Below, piece after piece: positions 12,700 to 25,099 of a stretch of DNA of 64,000 nt (positions within the stretch are counted from its first letter, which is position 1; each line of letters begins with the position of its first letter). The DNA is taken from positions 25,105,139 through 25,169,138 of the forward strand of contig NC_036451.1 of the NCBI RefSeq assembly GCF_002775205.1, in the 5' to 3' direction. A model generated the notes under the pieces. It saw nothing but the letters and a program-made list of their open reading frames with translations. It ran no database searches and had not been told where the DNA came from. The DNA comes from Xiphophorus maculatus. Its lineage: Eukaryota > Chordata > Actinopteri > Cyprinodontiformes > Poeciliidae. The translations under genes were made by a program, and so were the position numbers.

Positions 12700-12850
12700 T
12701 TTGAATGATTAGTTGTTTGGTAACCAGGATCAACTGGAATGCATGTGTGATTGAATTTATTAATGTTTTTTGTAAAGTACCTTGAGATGACGTTTATTGT
12801 GAATTGGTGTTATTTAAATAGATTAGATTGAATCTAATTGAATATCCAAG
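12700..12850 (+). mobile_element. LINE-type 3' tail fragment
   Basis: TTTTGTAAAGTACCTTGAGATGAC at 12770, then GTGAATTGGTGTTATTTAAATA and TTGAATCTAATTGAAT, is the common fish LINE 3' terminus. A related copy lies on the opposite strand at 56576-56750. Confidence 0.65.
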
Positions 12851-13629
12851 CTTAAAATTATTAGATGCCAATAAACAACACCTACACTCTAACCAGTATT
12901 TTCAGTTTTAACTGTGCTGGTTTCATTTAACCCATAGATAGATGGATGGTCTCTGGACAGCTAACCATCAACATAAAGCCCGTCTACAGTTACTACTCCT
13001 CATGCTCACTCGGCGATAAGCCTACCTCATCAAAAGAAGAGCCAGTTGACGGATCTACATCAGGAGCTTGTCATTAACACACCAGTACATGCTTTCAAGC
13101 CAACTCAACTCTTTGTTTAAAGTTCCCAAATTTTGGTACAGTGGTTCTTGACTGACTAGATTCTTGACTGGTGTGCGCTATAAAGCGTCACCTGGAAGCT
13201 TTAGCTCCCCCTGGAGGAAATCTTGCATGATCTCCATCGAAAGACAAAAAAACAAGTTTGCTTTAATGTCAGGCATGCCATAGCATGTCTTTGTTGTATT
13301 GCTTTTGTCGTTGGGGAGCCGTTTTGCCACTTGTTGGCTAACAATCCTCTCAGAGCTAGTGAGAGTTCCTTGTTGAGGACTTTACAAAGGTCAGTCTGGC
13401 CTCAAAGCTGGTTAGCTTCTGGTCAATAGCAACAAGGATATCAACACAGAAATTGCCAATACTTATCAACATAGAGCTGGAGGCTGTCCTAGGTTTCTTC
13501 CCAGGGTTTTCTTGGGTGGAACGAAAAGGACATAGGTGAATATTTTGATTTAATTTGATATATGGCTGGTTTATCCTGAGCTGGATCATTTGTTCATTAG
13601 TGCTCCACCATGATTACTCATCACCAACT

Positions 13630-13810
13630 CTCACGAGATGGTCATGGTCTAATTTGCGACCTCTCCAAGAAAACTTAACACTGCACATCACCTTAAGCGT
13701 CACTACAAGGTAGTGGCAGCATGATGTTATGGGGATTCTTTTCTACAGCATGGACAGGGAAGCTGGTCAGAGTTGATGGGAGCAATTATTGCTTGGGAAT
13801 CAGTTGGACG
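13630..13810 (+). mobile_element. Tc1-like transposon fragment
   Basis: GGTAGTGGCAGCATGATGTTATGGGG (from 13709) encodes a degraded GGSIMLWG motif; TCTACAGCATGGACAGGGAAGCTGGTCAGAGTTGATGGG follows. This is the same family as the fragments at 745, 18790, 24290 and 55090. The open frame that starts at 13773 is a by-product of this repeat. Confidence 0.65.
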
Positions 13811-14579
13811 TCTCTCCACAAAGAAAATGATTAGTGCAACCGGAGCCAACTCTTTCTTGCCCCATATTCTTCTGACTAAAGGACGGCTTCAGTGTTCCAT
13901 GCACAAAAACAGCTGTAATCCTCATACATTTGCTCTTATGGTTTGGATTTTTTTTTTGTATAAAGGGGGCTTACATGCAAACACAAAAGTGTGGTTAAAA
14001 ACTAAACCAACATTTAGGCATTTCAGCATTGCCTGGTGGGAAATCCAAAAGTACTGTGAAGTATAATTATGTTGATTGTGATGTAACGGAACAAATTTAG
14101 GTAAAGACGGTCTAAATTATGGACTGAGCTGTTTCTCTCAACCCTAACTGCAGCTGATCTAATTTCAGTACGTCTTGTCAATATTACTGCTTCTCAGTTT
14201 CCACAGAACTGTCCTCTAAAACGCCTGCAAAGTGTTAAAATATTCACTCAGTAAAAGCCTGCCACACGAGGATCGAGGTGGTTACCACGTGAGCATATTT
14301 TTCCATTCAGGCAAAAGCAGCGCATAAATATCTGAATTACATCTAAACAGAAAAAGCATGTGATTTAAGGTAAACCCTTATTTGCTGAAAGACTCGGTGT
14401 GTGTTCTGCGATGCAGTCCACCTTAAAAAGTTAGGTCAGGACAACGTTTGGAATTGTCCCGCGACCAGCAAATTACACATCCCTCCTGGATACGAAACAT
14501 CTGGACAACTGAAGGGCTCAGAGGAGCTTAAAGTGAGACAGCTGTGAGACAGTACAGCAGACAGACTCTGGTCGCCGAC

Positions 14580-14854
14580 ATGAATCTTGCTCTGCTGGCG
14601 TCTGTCTTGTCTTTGCTGGCCACAGTGGCAGCTCAGCCATATGACCACTATGACATGGGCTGGGTGAATGGCTACCGCCAGGGCTTCAACTTCCAGTGCC
14701 CCCATGGAGAGCTCCTGGTTGCCATCAGGAGCTACTTCAGTGAGAAGGAAGGCTCGGACCGACTGTGGTCTTTTGAGTGCCAGCCTGTACCTGAGAATCT
14801 GGGTGAGCCAAGCGACTGCTGGTGGGACGACATCAACCGAGCCGGATTGGAGTG
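14580..14854 (+). CDS. dpt: dpt exon 1: signal peptide and first D-R-x-W block
   Basis: Ends in the middle of the Trp codon of AGLEW, before donor GTGGGT at 14855. Covers the signal peptide, the Tyr/Asp-rich N-terminus (potential sulfotyrosines by family analogy), [17 protein letters not shown] and [13 protein letters not shown]. Confidence 0.95.
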
Positions 14855-17800
14855 GTGGGTACTGCCTTTCTTTGACTCCTCAGCTGGATAGGCTTTTAGT
14901 TGCCACACACTGAGAGTAGGATGCCTGAAATTCAAATATATGGATCTCCAGGGTGTCAGTAGATATACAGAAGAGTTGAGTTGAACATTTCCTATAAAAC
15001 AACGATCGATAGTCATTTCATAGCTGCTCACTCACTTTTTAAATGTATAATTTAGAGTGAGGCTAAGTAAAATAGATTTAATAAGTAATAAAGCATATTT
15101 CAAATGACCAAACCTAAAGTTGATTGGTGGTACAAATCCTGGGTTGGGACATGAAGTAAGTGACTTTGTCTTGATGTTTGAGTTGAAGAGAAAATTCAAA
15201 TTCAAAAGTACTTTATTGATCCTAAAGAAAAATTAAATGTTTCTTTGTTGAAATTAAATGAAAACCTTATGTGGTTTTCATTTATGTGGTTTCCCTTATT
15301 TGGAGGGATCTCACTTTTGAATCTGGTTAAGCAATTCAGAATGACATAAAAATAATCTCCTTTTCACTCATCTGGGGTTCAGACATTGATCTAAAAATGT
15401 TAATTCTCTTTGGAAACAAACTTTACAAAGATGGCTCACTTTTTTTTTTTTTTTTTTGAACGGAGGTTCAGCTGAGGCAGATACCTGCAAGTCCGCTTTA
15501 CCATTATTACTACTACTACTAATAATAAATTTTATTTAAAACACACTTTACATTTACAAAAATCTCAAAGTGCTGCTATTAACATAAAACCGCAACAAAC
15601 AGTGACCATAAAATACGGCTTTAAACATTCCTAACCTGTTGGCTGCAAAGTTCATATGAAGTCAAATTTCCTGTGCGCTCAATGCGTCTGCACTGTTTAC
15701 AATTAACTTCCCACATATCAGATAACGTTTTAGCATCAATACTTTGTTGTTGCTTCCCAAATAACTAGCTAGAGCTTCTCCTTCGTTAAAAAACAATAAC
15801 TTTAGACTTAAAAATTGTAAGTAAGTCATAGCCCACCATCAACACATACTGCAAAACAAAATGCTAGCATTTTTGCCCAGATTATCCTCTTCTGAGGTTG
15901 ATACAATTTTATTGATTTTTACGAGCTTTATTTTTAAAGAGCTATGACTTTCTGGCTCTTAATCCATGAAATGCAGCATACTGTGGTGTGTGCTTCCCTT
16001 GTAAGGTTAGTACTATCAGCCCATGTCTTCTTGGCGTGAGTATGAGAGGAGTTGTTTTAAGAAGGTATAATATGTTTGTCTTGGGCCCTGTTTGACTTGT
16101 TGTTAGCTTTAGCCTCTGGTAGCAAGTGCGAGAACATTTTTAACTGGTTACAATCTCTCCACAGATCCCCAGTTAAAAAAAAAAACTCAATTACTTCTTT
16201 AATAATTGAATATTTATTAAATAAAAATATAAAACAATCACGTAGCCGGTTGTTACACATTCGAGAATTGTTTTTGCCCATTTTAAAGGATTAGTTAGTT
16301 AGTTAAGTGTTGAGAAAATTTGAAATAATTTGCATTTACTTTGCTTTTCAAACTAAGTATGCAATTTTCAAATCTATTTTTGACAACAAACAAGATTAAT
16401 GTTTAGAACAACATTTTTTTCACAAGTGATAATTTGTCACTTGGACAAATTCTAAGCAGACCCGGCTAGAAACCAGCCACTTTTTAATAATTAACTAAGA
16501 AGGGACAAAGGATGTTAATGAACATATCAATGTAAATATGTCAGAATCAGCCATCGGGTTACTTTATCTCTGTAGTTAGTTATGAAAATGATATATTTAA
16601 CATTAGTTGTACATTTATGAATAACTCCTAAGTGGCACCAGTATGCAACATTTTCATTTGTCTCAAACTGAAATTGCATGACAGATTTCACACGTGTTCC
16701 TTTTTTTATTGCCATCATAAAATGCCGGATTCTGTTGGAGAAGCAAAGCAGGCCCTCTAGACCCGGTATGAATCATCATCTTTCTCCGATACGTTTCCTG
16801 GGAACGCAGCCGTGTCCAAAAAATTCGAACATCTCCGTCCAGAGTCCTTTGTCAGAGGCCCATTTAGAAATCCTTGCACCGGATTTATAGGCCGTATGGT
16901 TTTAGACTTTTTAAAAAATCTTTGCAACACGGCACTCATAAAAATCGAATGGTGTTAACAGACTGTGCGCGCACAATCCCGACCAAGCCTAGCCAGTTAG
17001 TGGGTACATTTAAAAGAAAGAAAAAGATAGATGACAGAAACTTTATTAATTCCTTTGGGATTTTACCTGCTGTCTCTCACACAGCAGCACATCAAATATA
17101 AAAAAAAACCAAACTTTTAAAACAAAGAAGCTGCTGTTGGATTTAAATGTGCGTTTTTAGATGCCGAAACCAAAAGTAAACACCTTTCTCTAACCATCAG
17201 TTTCACTGAAAGCTTTTCTAATTAAGGGATTTAAATGACCCTTTGGAAAAAAACACCATTGAAAGGAGGAATTGTAGTCTGACGACGGCGTGCTTCGGTC
17301 AAACAAAACCTAAACCACTCTATATCTGCTTCTGATGACAGGTGTGGTTTGGAGAAAAAACGCACAATTTAAATCCTAAACTTTTTCCTTTGGGTTAAGC
17401 TTAAGTGAACTCAATGCACCACTTGGACTACAGTGTGAAAGTTTTTTTTTTTTTTTTTTATTGCTGCTACGCCCGCCTGTCTTTATCATAGCGGGCTGAT
17501 TGAATTCAACAGGGTAGAACATTGCCCTGCAGGAAATGACCCCGACTGACTGAAAGCTGTGTTCATCTTTGCCGTGATAAGTTCCTACACACGCAGCATT
17601 TCCTGTTGTCTGGTTCTGGTACATCTAAGATGTCCAGAACCAGTATAGTATGGGGCCAAAGCAAAAATGAAGAAAAAAACCCCCAAAACAAACTGTAACT
17701 CATAACTTGTGTCTTTGCAGGACATCCACCTGTACCCGGAATGGCCTGGTGGCGGGCGTTCAAAGCAAGTACTTTGAATCCACCCTCGACCGCGAATGGC

Positions 17801-19722
17801 AGTTCTACTGCTGCTACTACAAACGCCGCTGTCCGTACTCCTGCATGTACGTTCTCACACAGTACGCCGGGCACGTTGAGGAAGCAGTCTGTCACTTTTT
17901 GGCACCTTCTTTCTTGAGAGTTAGATGAGAGCAAATCGAGAGCAACCACAAGAGTACGGCACAAAGAGCTGGGAGAAAAGGCTCATTCACATTCACAATA
18001 CGTTCTAGCCAAAAACGGTTAAAGCACCCAGAAGAATTTGTCATATCTGGATATGATATAGCACACATCCAGAAGTAAGGTATAGCAGATGTCCAAGTGT
18101 ATCAGGACTTGACCAATGAGCTTGAACTGGGAGTGTTGTGTTGTGCAACCATTTAGCAGATTTCATAATGACTGAAGCAGTGAGGACATAAGGATGAAAA
18201 GGAATTTCTTGATTTGACCACACAGCCTCGATCAGTTCTGTTACTGTATGTAAAGTTGCACTGTTCTTGTTGGCCATTTAATTTCTTTTGTCTGTGATTA
18301 TGTGATTTCAGAATTGGGTAGTAACTGGTTACATTTACTTGAGTAACTTTTTTATAAAATATGTACTTTTAGGATTATTTTTTTACTACACTGTACTTTT
18401 TACTTGCATAATTTTATCACAAAGTATCACTATTATTAGTTGATTAAATGTCTGGTTACTCTGCCCTCTGTGAGTAACACAACTGAATGAAGAACAAGTT
18501 TTTACCAAAAAAATTCACATTTTGTAATTTGTTTTCATGTTATTTCTATAAATTATTGTCATTTTATAACAAATACCAGAATCACCACATAACCTTATGT
18601 TTTGCTCTGTCTGATTATGTAATTTTTAAATATCAAATGACTGATGTTTTGATCAATCAGTAACTGAGTAGCGTTTTTATCAAATACGTTTTTACCCTTA
18701 ATGAAGAAATATCATGGACGACTACTTTGTACTTCTACTTGAGTAAAAATATGTTGAAATGGTGCTACTCTTACTTGAGTACAATTTTTGAGTACAGGTT
18801 AAAACTCCCCATCAGGCTCCTGAGTCAATACTTTCTGTAAAAAAAGACAAAATTTTACTTTTCATCTATTCTTTGCAAAACAACTCAAGTTCAGTCAAAT
18901 TCAAATAAGAGCATCTGTGAGCATTGATTTTGAAGTATTCCCAAAGTTCCTGGATTAATGTCTGAGCTTTGACTGGGCCAATATAACACAAATATGCTTT
19001 GATCTGAGCAGTTACGGCATAGCTGTGGCCCATTGTCCCCGCTGTGTCCCCAAAGCATGATGCTACCACCGCCGTGTTTCACCGTTTGCTGTGCGTTGAT
19101 ACATTGTTAGTTTTCCAACATAAATATTTCCTTGCGAGTAAGCCAAAACTCACTACCGCTGCCAAGAAATAGCCCTACTTACATGCACCAGTTGGAAATT
19201 CTCCATAACAGGAAATGGATTAATTCAAATTGTTCAAAATATATGAGATTAAAGCACAATCCAGAATTTCTGTTTGGCTCCTGCAACTCTCAGCAAAGTA
19301 AGAACAGAAATTTGGTACCTGTAAATGTTATATATTAGCCTCTACATTTTAAAAACGTTAAACAATCATCCGCTGCGTTCCTCAGGAAGACCACCGACGT
19401 TCCTGAATACTACAGAGAGGAGGGAGAGATGGTCATCCCTGCTTATGGCTACTTCATCCGAGGGGCCCAGACCACATTCAGCGGAGTGCTCAGGTTAGGC
19501 CCAAAACACCAACAACTTATTTGTGAATGGACACAACCTGTTCAAATACAGCCTGGCCAGAAAAGGAAGATCATTTTGTAGTAAATAATGCAAGAACTCC
19601 CCATGTGACTCATTTGTCGAACTGACAGTTTTTCCTTCTCGTTCCTTTATTTCAGAGATCGGCAGTGGAAGTACATCTTGTGCAGACTGACGGACTTTGA
19701 CTGTGAATTTGAGAATTTATAG
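14580..19722 (+). CDS. dpt: Dermatopontin (4 exons, complete)
   Basis: Secreted extracellular-matrix protein; in vertebrates dermatopontin binds decorin, TGF-beta and collagen and promotes fibrillogenesis (family knowledge). Coding exons are 14580-14854, 17721-17846, 19386-19493 and 19656-19722, giving 191 aa (about 201 in human). The first in-frame ATG at 14580 opens a signal peptide ([18 protein letters not shown], then QPYDHYD). The mature protein has the family's repeated D-R-x-W blocks ([37 protein letters not shown]), [24 protein letters not shown] and the ending DCEFENL. All three introns fall in phase 2 with GT/AG ends. An ATAAATA box lies near 14324, but no promoter is claimed. Introns 1 and 2 hold transposon fragments; the exons look intact. 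Fast-diverged paralogues are the only realistic alternative identity. Confidence 0.95.
14855..17720 (+). other. dpt intron 1
   Basis: 2.9 kb. Contains short fish repeats: a CTTTATTGATCC-type fragment at 15210, a LINE-tail-like stretch on the - strand at 15520-15600, a second CTTTATTAATTCC fragment near 17040, poly-T runs at 15440-15457 and 17442-17459. No additional exon seen. Confidence 0.7.
17721..17846 (+). CDS. dpt: dpt exon 2: cysteine-rich core
   Basis: 126 nt after acceptor TTTGCAG. Encodes [20 protein letters not shown] and [19 protein letters not shown]; ends in a split Met codon before donor GTACGT. Confidence 0.96.
18300..18800. mobile_element. hAT (Tol2-end-like) MITE in dpt intron 2
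   Basis: The left part has GTAACTGGTTACATTTACTTGAGTAAC; the right part has CTACTCTTACTTGAGTACAATTTTTGAGTAC. These TACTTGAGTA-type terminal motifs are typical of Tol2-like hAT ends in fish. Exact termini and target duplication could not be fixed. Confidence 0.5.
18790..19110 (-). mobile_element. Tc1-like transposon fragment in dpt intron 2
   Basis: The - strand frame 19082-18891 reads [11 protein letters not shown] and then [12 protein letters not shown], the transposase motifs of Tc1-like elements, with the catalytic region between them largely deleted. Downstream is the [13 protein letters not shown] C-terminal piece. Non-functional. Confidence 0.8.
19386..19493 (+). CDS. dpt: dpt exon 3
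   Basis: 108 nt. Encodes [20 protein letters not shown] and [14 protein letters not shown]; the final Arg codon is split across the donor GTTAGG. Confidence 0.95.
19656..19722 (+). CDS. dpt: dpt exon 4 with stop
   Basis: Encodes (R)[21 protein letters not shown] and a TAG stop at 19720-19722. Confidence 0.95.
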
Positions 19723-19847
19723 TCCTTGTAAGGAGGGTCTTATTTACACACAAACATGTGAAAACATATAACCACTAGTTATTCAGCCGTACCACAGTAA
19801 CGACAAAGCATAAACGTATTAAAGCTCTTGTTTATGTCTTTTCATGT

Positions 19848-19853
19848 AATAAA
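19848..19853 (+). terminator. dpt: dpt poly(A) signal
   Basis: AATAAA, about 126 nt after the stop codon; a T-rich downstream element follows at 19889-19899. This would give a short 3'UTR. Confidence 0.6.
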
Positions 19854-19859
19854 TAGACC

Positions 19860-22241
19860 AACTTAAGGAATGTTGTCTTGTAACCACTCTTCTTTTTTTG
19901 TATTGCTTTAGCATTAAGAACTGATACATGATGATACAAAATGATACACAGTGAAATAAGCATCTGCACAGCTGTGGAGTCAAGAGAACATGTAAGCTCC
20001 GCAGCTTTTCACCTGGGGAGGACTGTTAACAGCATGTTTTGCAAGTGTTTCCCAGACCGTAAAATGTTTATAGCATTTTGGACAAAAAAGAAAAAAAGGC
20101 TCTCTTCTACAATTTCCCAGCAAGAGAAACAAAAGTGCTCAGTGAGCTGTGTGATTAAGGATATTCTTTGGATGGAAAAATTGGAGCTATAGTTTAGAGT
20201 AATGAGGAGGAACCAGGCATTATGGGTGTTGCAGCCAACTGTGTCGCACCTGCATTGAATGGATGCCAAACCGTTTCTTCGTGTATAACATGTTATGTTT
20301 GCCATTTTTATCTGTGTGAAAAAAAAATGGAATAAAAAAATATTTATTGTTAAAGATTATTGTGTTTACTTTATGGAAATACTTTTTTTTTTTTAAATAA
20401 GTAAAACATTTAAAATTTCTTTGCACATCATATGAAAATGATGCAAAGGAACTAACTACATGGGAAGTAGTGGGAGTTGTGGGAGAATGATGGGAAAGTA
20501 TGAGCCTCCCAAACGTTAGCTGAGCCATGATGAGCTCCTTTGGGCTTAAGTTGGCTTAAGGTAAGATATAAACTGATGATATTGCCATAACAGAAAACAG
20601 AGAAGGAAAATTGTTAGTGTGTCTGCATACTTCTTCAAAGGGTTTGACATCAGGGATTAGGGTTTTGGTGTGTATCCACAGCGGTCATTGGGTGAGAGGC
20701 ACACCCGTAAGGACAATTTTGGGAAGCTAATTAAATTAACCGTCACGTTTTTGGACTGTGGCAGGAAGACGGAGAACCCGGAGAGGGCATGAGTGAATGT
20801 GGCTTTATCTGGGAAAATAAGAGTGAGTTATAATGCTGCACTGAATTTCCCTCAGAATCAAGAGCGAATTTTCTCACATCTGAGTTACAGATGCTAGCTA
20901 CTACTGTTAGAAAATTATTAGCAATTTAAACACAAACCAATGTATTTCTCACTGCTATATTGATCTAAACGAGGTTTAGCTAGTTTCAAATGCTAACTTC
21001 TACTGTTAGCTATTTACTTGCAATTTAAACACAAACCAATGTATTTCTCACAGCTACGTTGATCCCAACGAGGTTATACAGCACTTTGAGTGCTACAGGA
21101 TTAATGTGATACGAACCATCAGAAGATGGTCAATAGATTGACCAGAGATTCTTTAAAACACAGTTTGAGAAAAAAAAAAACTTTTTTCTAACTGTGAACA
21201 AGCATGTCCGTCGCTTTATTTTTAGCGAAGAGGCCACTGCAAAACTAGACAAGCACAGAAACATGGAATACACAAAGTTCTGGACTCATTAGAATTTCAT
21301 TGAAACTCTTAGCCAGTTGAGAAACCTTTCCTCTGCTTCCGCTTTGTGTCTTCCCAAAAATGTCTCCTTCTCGTGAGTCCAGTTTGTTTTACTTCGTCTT
21401 GTGTGCTGGATCCTTACAGCTCGCCTTTGCAGAATGTGAACTCGGACCAACAAGTACAGCCAAGATGTTTGGCTGCCATTTTGTCCGCGTTCTTAGTCCA
21501 TTTGTTCTGGGGGTTTGTTCACCGACTCAACCTTCCAAATCCATTCAAACTTAATGGTGTGGACTGGATAAAAGTCACCAGTCTCCCTGCGCCGTCTTGA
21601 AAGGGACAGGCGACCAGGGCCAGTGTAGCTTTCAGCTTTGTTTGTTTATTGGAGCTGCTGTCTCCAGGCTCAGGGCCAAACACCGCTGGGGTTTGGCCCA
21701 GCTGTCACAGCTGTCCCTTAGAACGGTGGCCAGCGAAGAGCCACACGCGTGCAGCGGCCTCCTGCCCTCAGAGACCTCCTATCCCTGTGAGGGAAAGCCT
21801 CCTTCCTGAGTCCGAAGATTTAGGAAGATTTAAAGTCCCGCTTCATCCTCTCCTCCCACCTACAAGTTTTCATTACAGCAAGATGAAGAACGATCCTTTC
21901 AAAACAATACCTACTCTGGCTGTAATTAAAGTTTAGAGGAGAAGCCACAAAGCTATTAAAGTCTCCTTACTGCAATCACTTTTAGAATCTGTAGTTAGCT
22001 GCCATGTAATTAAGTACTAAATATACTTTTATGGCAGCAAAGCAACATGGAGAATAGGTTTCCAAACTCTGCCTTTTTTACCAGAAGCAAACGTTTTCAT
22101 TGTATGACGCGTAAAAGACATATGCCACATACTTGTGGCAATGTCACAGATTGAATGTTTTACTTATAAACGCAATACATAAATGAAGCTGAAAAGGTGT
22201 AAAACTGAGCAAAACTCCATAAAATGGTGATAAAAATGAAA
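19860..22241. other. Intergenic, no gene seen
   Basis: The overlapping open frames at 21346-21936 lack recognisable domains and codon structure. 20930-21070 contains two similar segments (AATTTAAACACAAACCAATG at 20922 and 21013), a local duplication about 90 bp apart. Confidence 0.45.
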
Positions 22242-22249
22242 CAAGGATT

Positions 22250-23227
22250 TAGGGCTGAAACGATTCCTCGAGTGATTCGAGTTCCTCGATTATTAAAATT
22301 CCTCGAGGAAAATGTATCTGCCTGGAAGCTTCGTTAAGTTATGTTTTATTATTTAATGCACCGTGTTCCGGTCGGGGTATTACTTGCGTTGCGCAGAGCT
22401 CTCACTTCCGCCTGAGTTGATGACGAAAGCTAAGTGTTAGCAGCATAACGTCCTGAAGATTTTATTGATTCATGATATTGTCAGGGTTTTTGTAGTTTTT
22501 CGGGGGACCGATGAGCATAAAATGACGGGAGCTGATGCTTGGAGTACGGCGGCCTTTCTCTTCCGGGAGCTGCTGGTTCAGAGCGACCGGCGGGGACGAG
22601 CACGGCGGGATTATTTATAATAGCAGATAGACTGAACACTGTGCTTTAGATGCCTAATTTTACGGACGAACCGGAAAATAAATTTCGGATCATTCCAGTC
22701 GTTACACACCTGGTAGATGTGTTTGTGTACGACGAAGGAAGGTGCCGAATCCCGTCGCTATTATTGCTGAACACAAAGCTATAAATGTCCGGGCAAGGTG
22801 AGAGTTCATCTATTAAACTCACTGAAGATGAATACATAAACCAAAGGCCGGAGTATAGACATTTTCTTTTATAAGCGTATTTGTGAGCCTGCCTCTTTAT
22901 TATTAAATTGAATATAATTTCAGATTTTTGTGTAACTTTTCTTCAGGCTAACGTAGAAACTGAGCTATTATTGTTACAAGTTAATTTTCCAAACTACATA
23001 AAAGTTATTGTTAGGGAAGCTCAAATGTGAAAAATTGGACTTATGTTGATATGCAATAGCAATACTGCTGTTATGTTAGATTTACCAATCTGATTACTCG
23101 ATTAATCGTAAGAATAATCGATAGATTACTCGATTAATCGTAAGAATAATCGATAGATTACTCGATTAATCGTAAGAATAATCGATAGATTACTCGATTA
23201 CTAACATATTCGTTTACAACAGCCCTA
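22250..23227 (+). mobile_element. Non-autonomous hAT element, 978 bp
   Basis: Inverted termini TAGGGCTG...CAGCCCTA are flanked by a perfect 8-bp duplication, CAAGGATT, at 22242-22249 and 23228-23235, the hAT signature. The left end is rich in CTCGAG/ATTCGAG motifs and the right end in CGATTAATCG motifs. There is no transposase frame. A shorter member of the same family lies inverted at 42376-42768, sharing the ends and an interior block around CACCGTGTTCCGG. Confidence 0.92.
23093..23203 (+). repeat. 32-bp tandem repeat inside the hAT element
   Basis: Three copies at 23093, 23125 and 23157 plus a partial copy at 23189. Each carries ACTCGATTAATCGT and AATAATCGATAG, so the array is dense in short palindromes. 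Confidence 0.93.
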
Positions 23228-24289
23228 CAAGGATTTCATTCTAACACCTGATTACCAGCTTTATGAAAACGTCTTAATGTCAAACTATCGGATAAATTCA
23301 AAGCAGTGCAGAAAAATATGTACTTTTTTATTGGAGACATTTTATAAATGTAACACTGTTTCCAGTCACTCTTAGCAATTTTTGCAAACAAAAATAATGG
23401 TAGTCATTTTGACAAAAAATATTCTGCATTCAGCTGTCCTAAAACAGCTCATAGAGTTGTTGAGCCGTTAAACGCACATCTTGGACTCACTCGCAGTAAG
23501 GAAACCACTTTAAATATGAACATGAATAATAAATCCTAGATTTAAAAAAATATTAATAATATTGGCCTTTAGATTCTAGAAGCTAAGTGCTGCTGAATCA
23601 CATGAATAACTGATGAGCAAATACGAACATCTCTGTGAAACAAGCAGAAGTTTTCATTCAGATGTCACTAACAAAGACGTTCGAGCAGAGAAGTGTGGCT
23701 GCAGATCGATCTGAGAACGTAGACAAAAGCAAAAAAAAAAAAAAACTTCAAATATGACCTGGCGAAGCAATCTTTTGCTTTCACTGGAAGGCTGGACTGC
23801 AGCCTTTTTTTTCAGGTTTAGGTATTTCTTAAAATTTCCCCAACAGACTTGTTTGTTTCTCGTTTGAATAGTACGGGATGAAAGTCCAATTATTTCGTGG
23901 AAAATTATTACAGATGTTTATTCATTTTACTACTACACCAAAACCTGGAATTTTAGGCAGGGGTTGTGCAGACTTCAACGTATAAAGGTGTGTTTCAGTC
24001 ACCCATTACAGGTTGACTCATAGTGAGCTTTCAAACCACTAAATACTATTGGCCCGTTACGCAAACCCGAGTGTGTGGCGTTTTATCGCCATTCATTCTT
24101 TTATTGCAGGGACTTTGCCTTGAAGATTACTGGCTGGTTGTCGTTCTAATCTACTGAGCTATGCGATCGCATACCTACACTGGCCTGCGAAATAAGATCC
24201 GAGCAGAACTTTCGGGTTTGCTCCCCATAAGAGTAGATAATATTCGCAACTCTTGATTTTTATATACAGCACATTTAAAAAGCATTCAT

Positions 24290-24990
24290 GCTTTTGTGCT
24301 TTTTTTCTTATACAAGCAAAAACTTTATGTGATAGATCAACACAAAGTCACAAATTGTAAAGTGGAAGGATAATGATAGATGTGCAAAAAAAAAAAAAGG
24401 GGGTAGAGGAGTCTGAAAAGTGTGGCTTACTTATTTATTCAAGTTCCTCAGTTTGATATCCCTAAATAAAATCCAGTTACTTTCAGAAACCACTTAATTA
24501 GTAAAGAGACCCCCTGTGTTTAGTTAGTTAGTTAGTTAGTTAGTTGTCCAAGTTATAAAAAAAGATAAAACAAATTATTTTGTAGTTTTCTTCCTGTTTG
24601 ACCACAAAGCAAACGTCTCATTTCACACGTTAGTTTATTTTTATAGGGACCATTGTTGATACACTTCAATATTTGTAACCTCAACCTATTTGCAACTTAT
24701 CTGATTTTGTCGGTATGATCACGGAGGCAATCTGGTCGCATAAAAACAAAATGTGAACACTGTTGCAGAAGAACTAACGCTGCACAAGACGTGGTGGTGG
24801 CGGCGGCGGCATTATGCTGAAGGCATGCCTATCTTTTGCAGGGACAGGGAAACTGGTTATGAAACTGGTTATGGATGGAGCCGGACACCAGGAACATTGG
24901 TAAGAAAACCTGTCGGCATGACAACACAGAATATAAAGCCTGAACTACAATGGAACACTTTAGATCAGCATAAATTCAAGTGTTTCACTG
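24290..24990 (+). mobile_element. Tc1-like transposon relic
   Basis: 24330-24430 matches the family's outer region (GATCAACACAAAGTCACAAATTGTAAAGTGGAAGG; TCTGAAAAGTGTGGC). 24793-24890 matches the GGGSIMLWG and AGTGKLV region, and 24950-24985 the downstream CTACAATGGAACACTTTAGATCA part. Frames are broken. Confidence 0.65.
24519..24545 (+). repeat. (TTAG)n microsatellite
   Basis: About six TTAG/AGTT units. Confidence 0.95.
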
Positions 24991-25099
24991 GCCCAGTGTT
25001 TGTAAAACGTCTTTTTTTAAAACTTTTTATTCTTTTGCTACAACTGTACAATTATTTGCTAGTTCGTTTATCATATAAAATCTCATGAAAATACGTGGC

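Noticed and set aside
21346..21936. Cluster of overlapping open frames on +
   Set aside because: No domain, signal peptide or splice-consistent neighbour; several frames are open at once because the region is GC-rich.
23093..23203. CRISPR-like array (32-bp units)
   Set aside because: Units are directly adjacent with no spacers, and lie inside a hAT element in a vertebrate genome.
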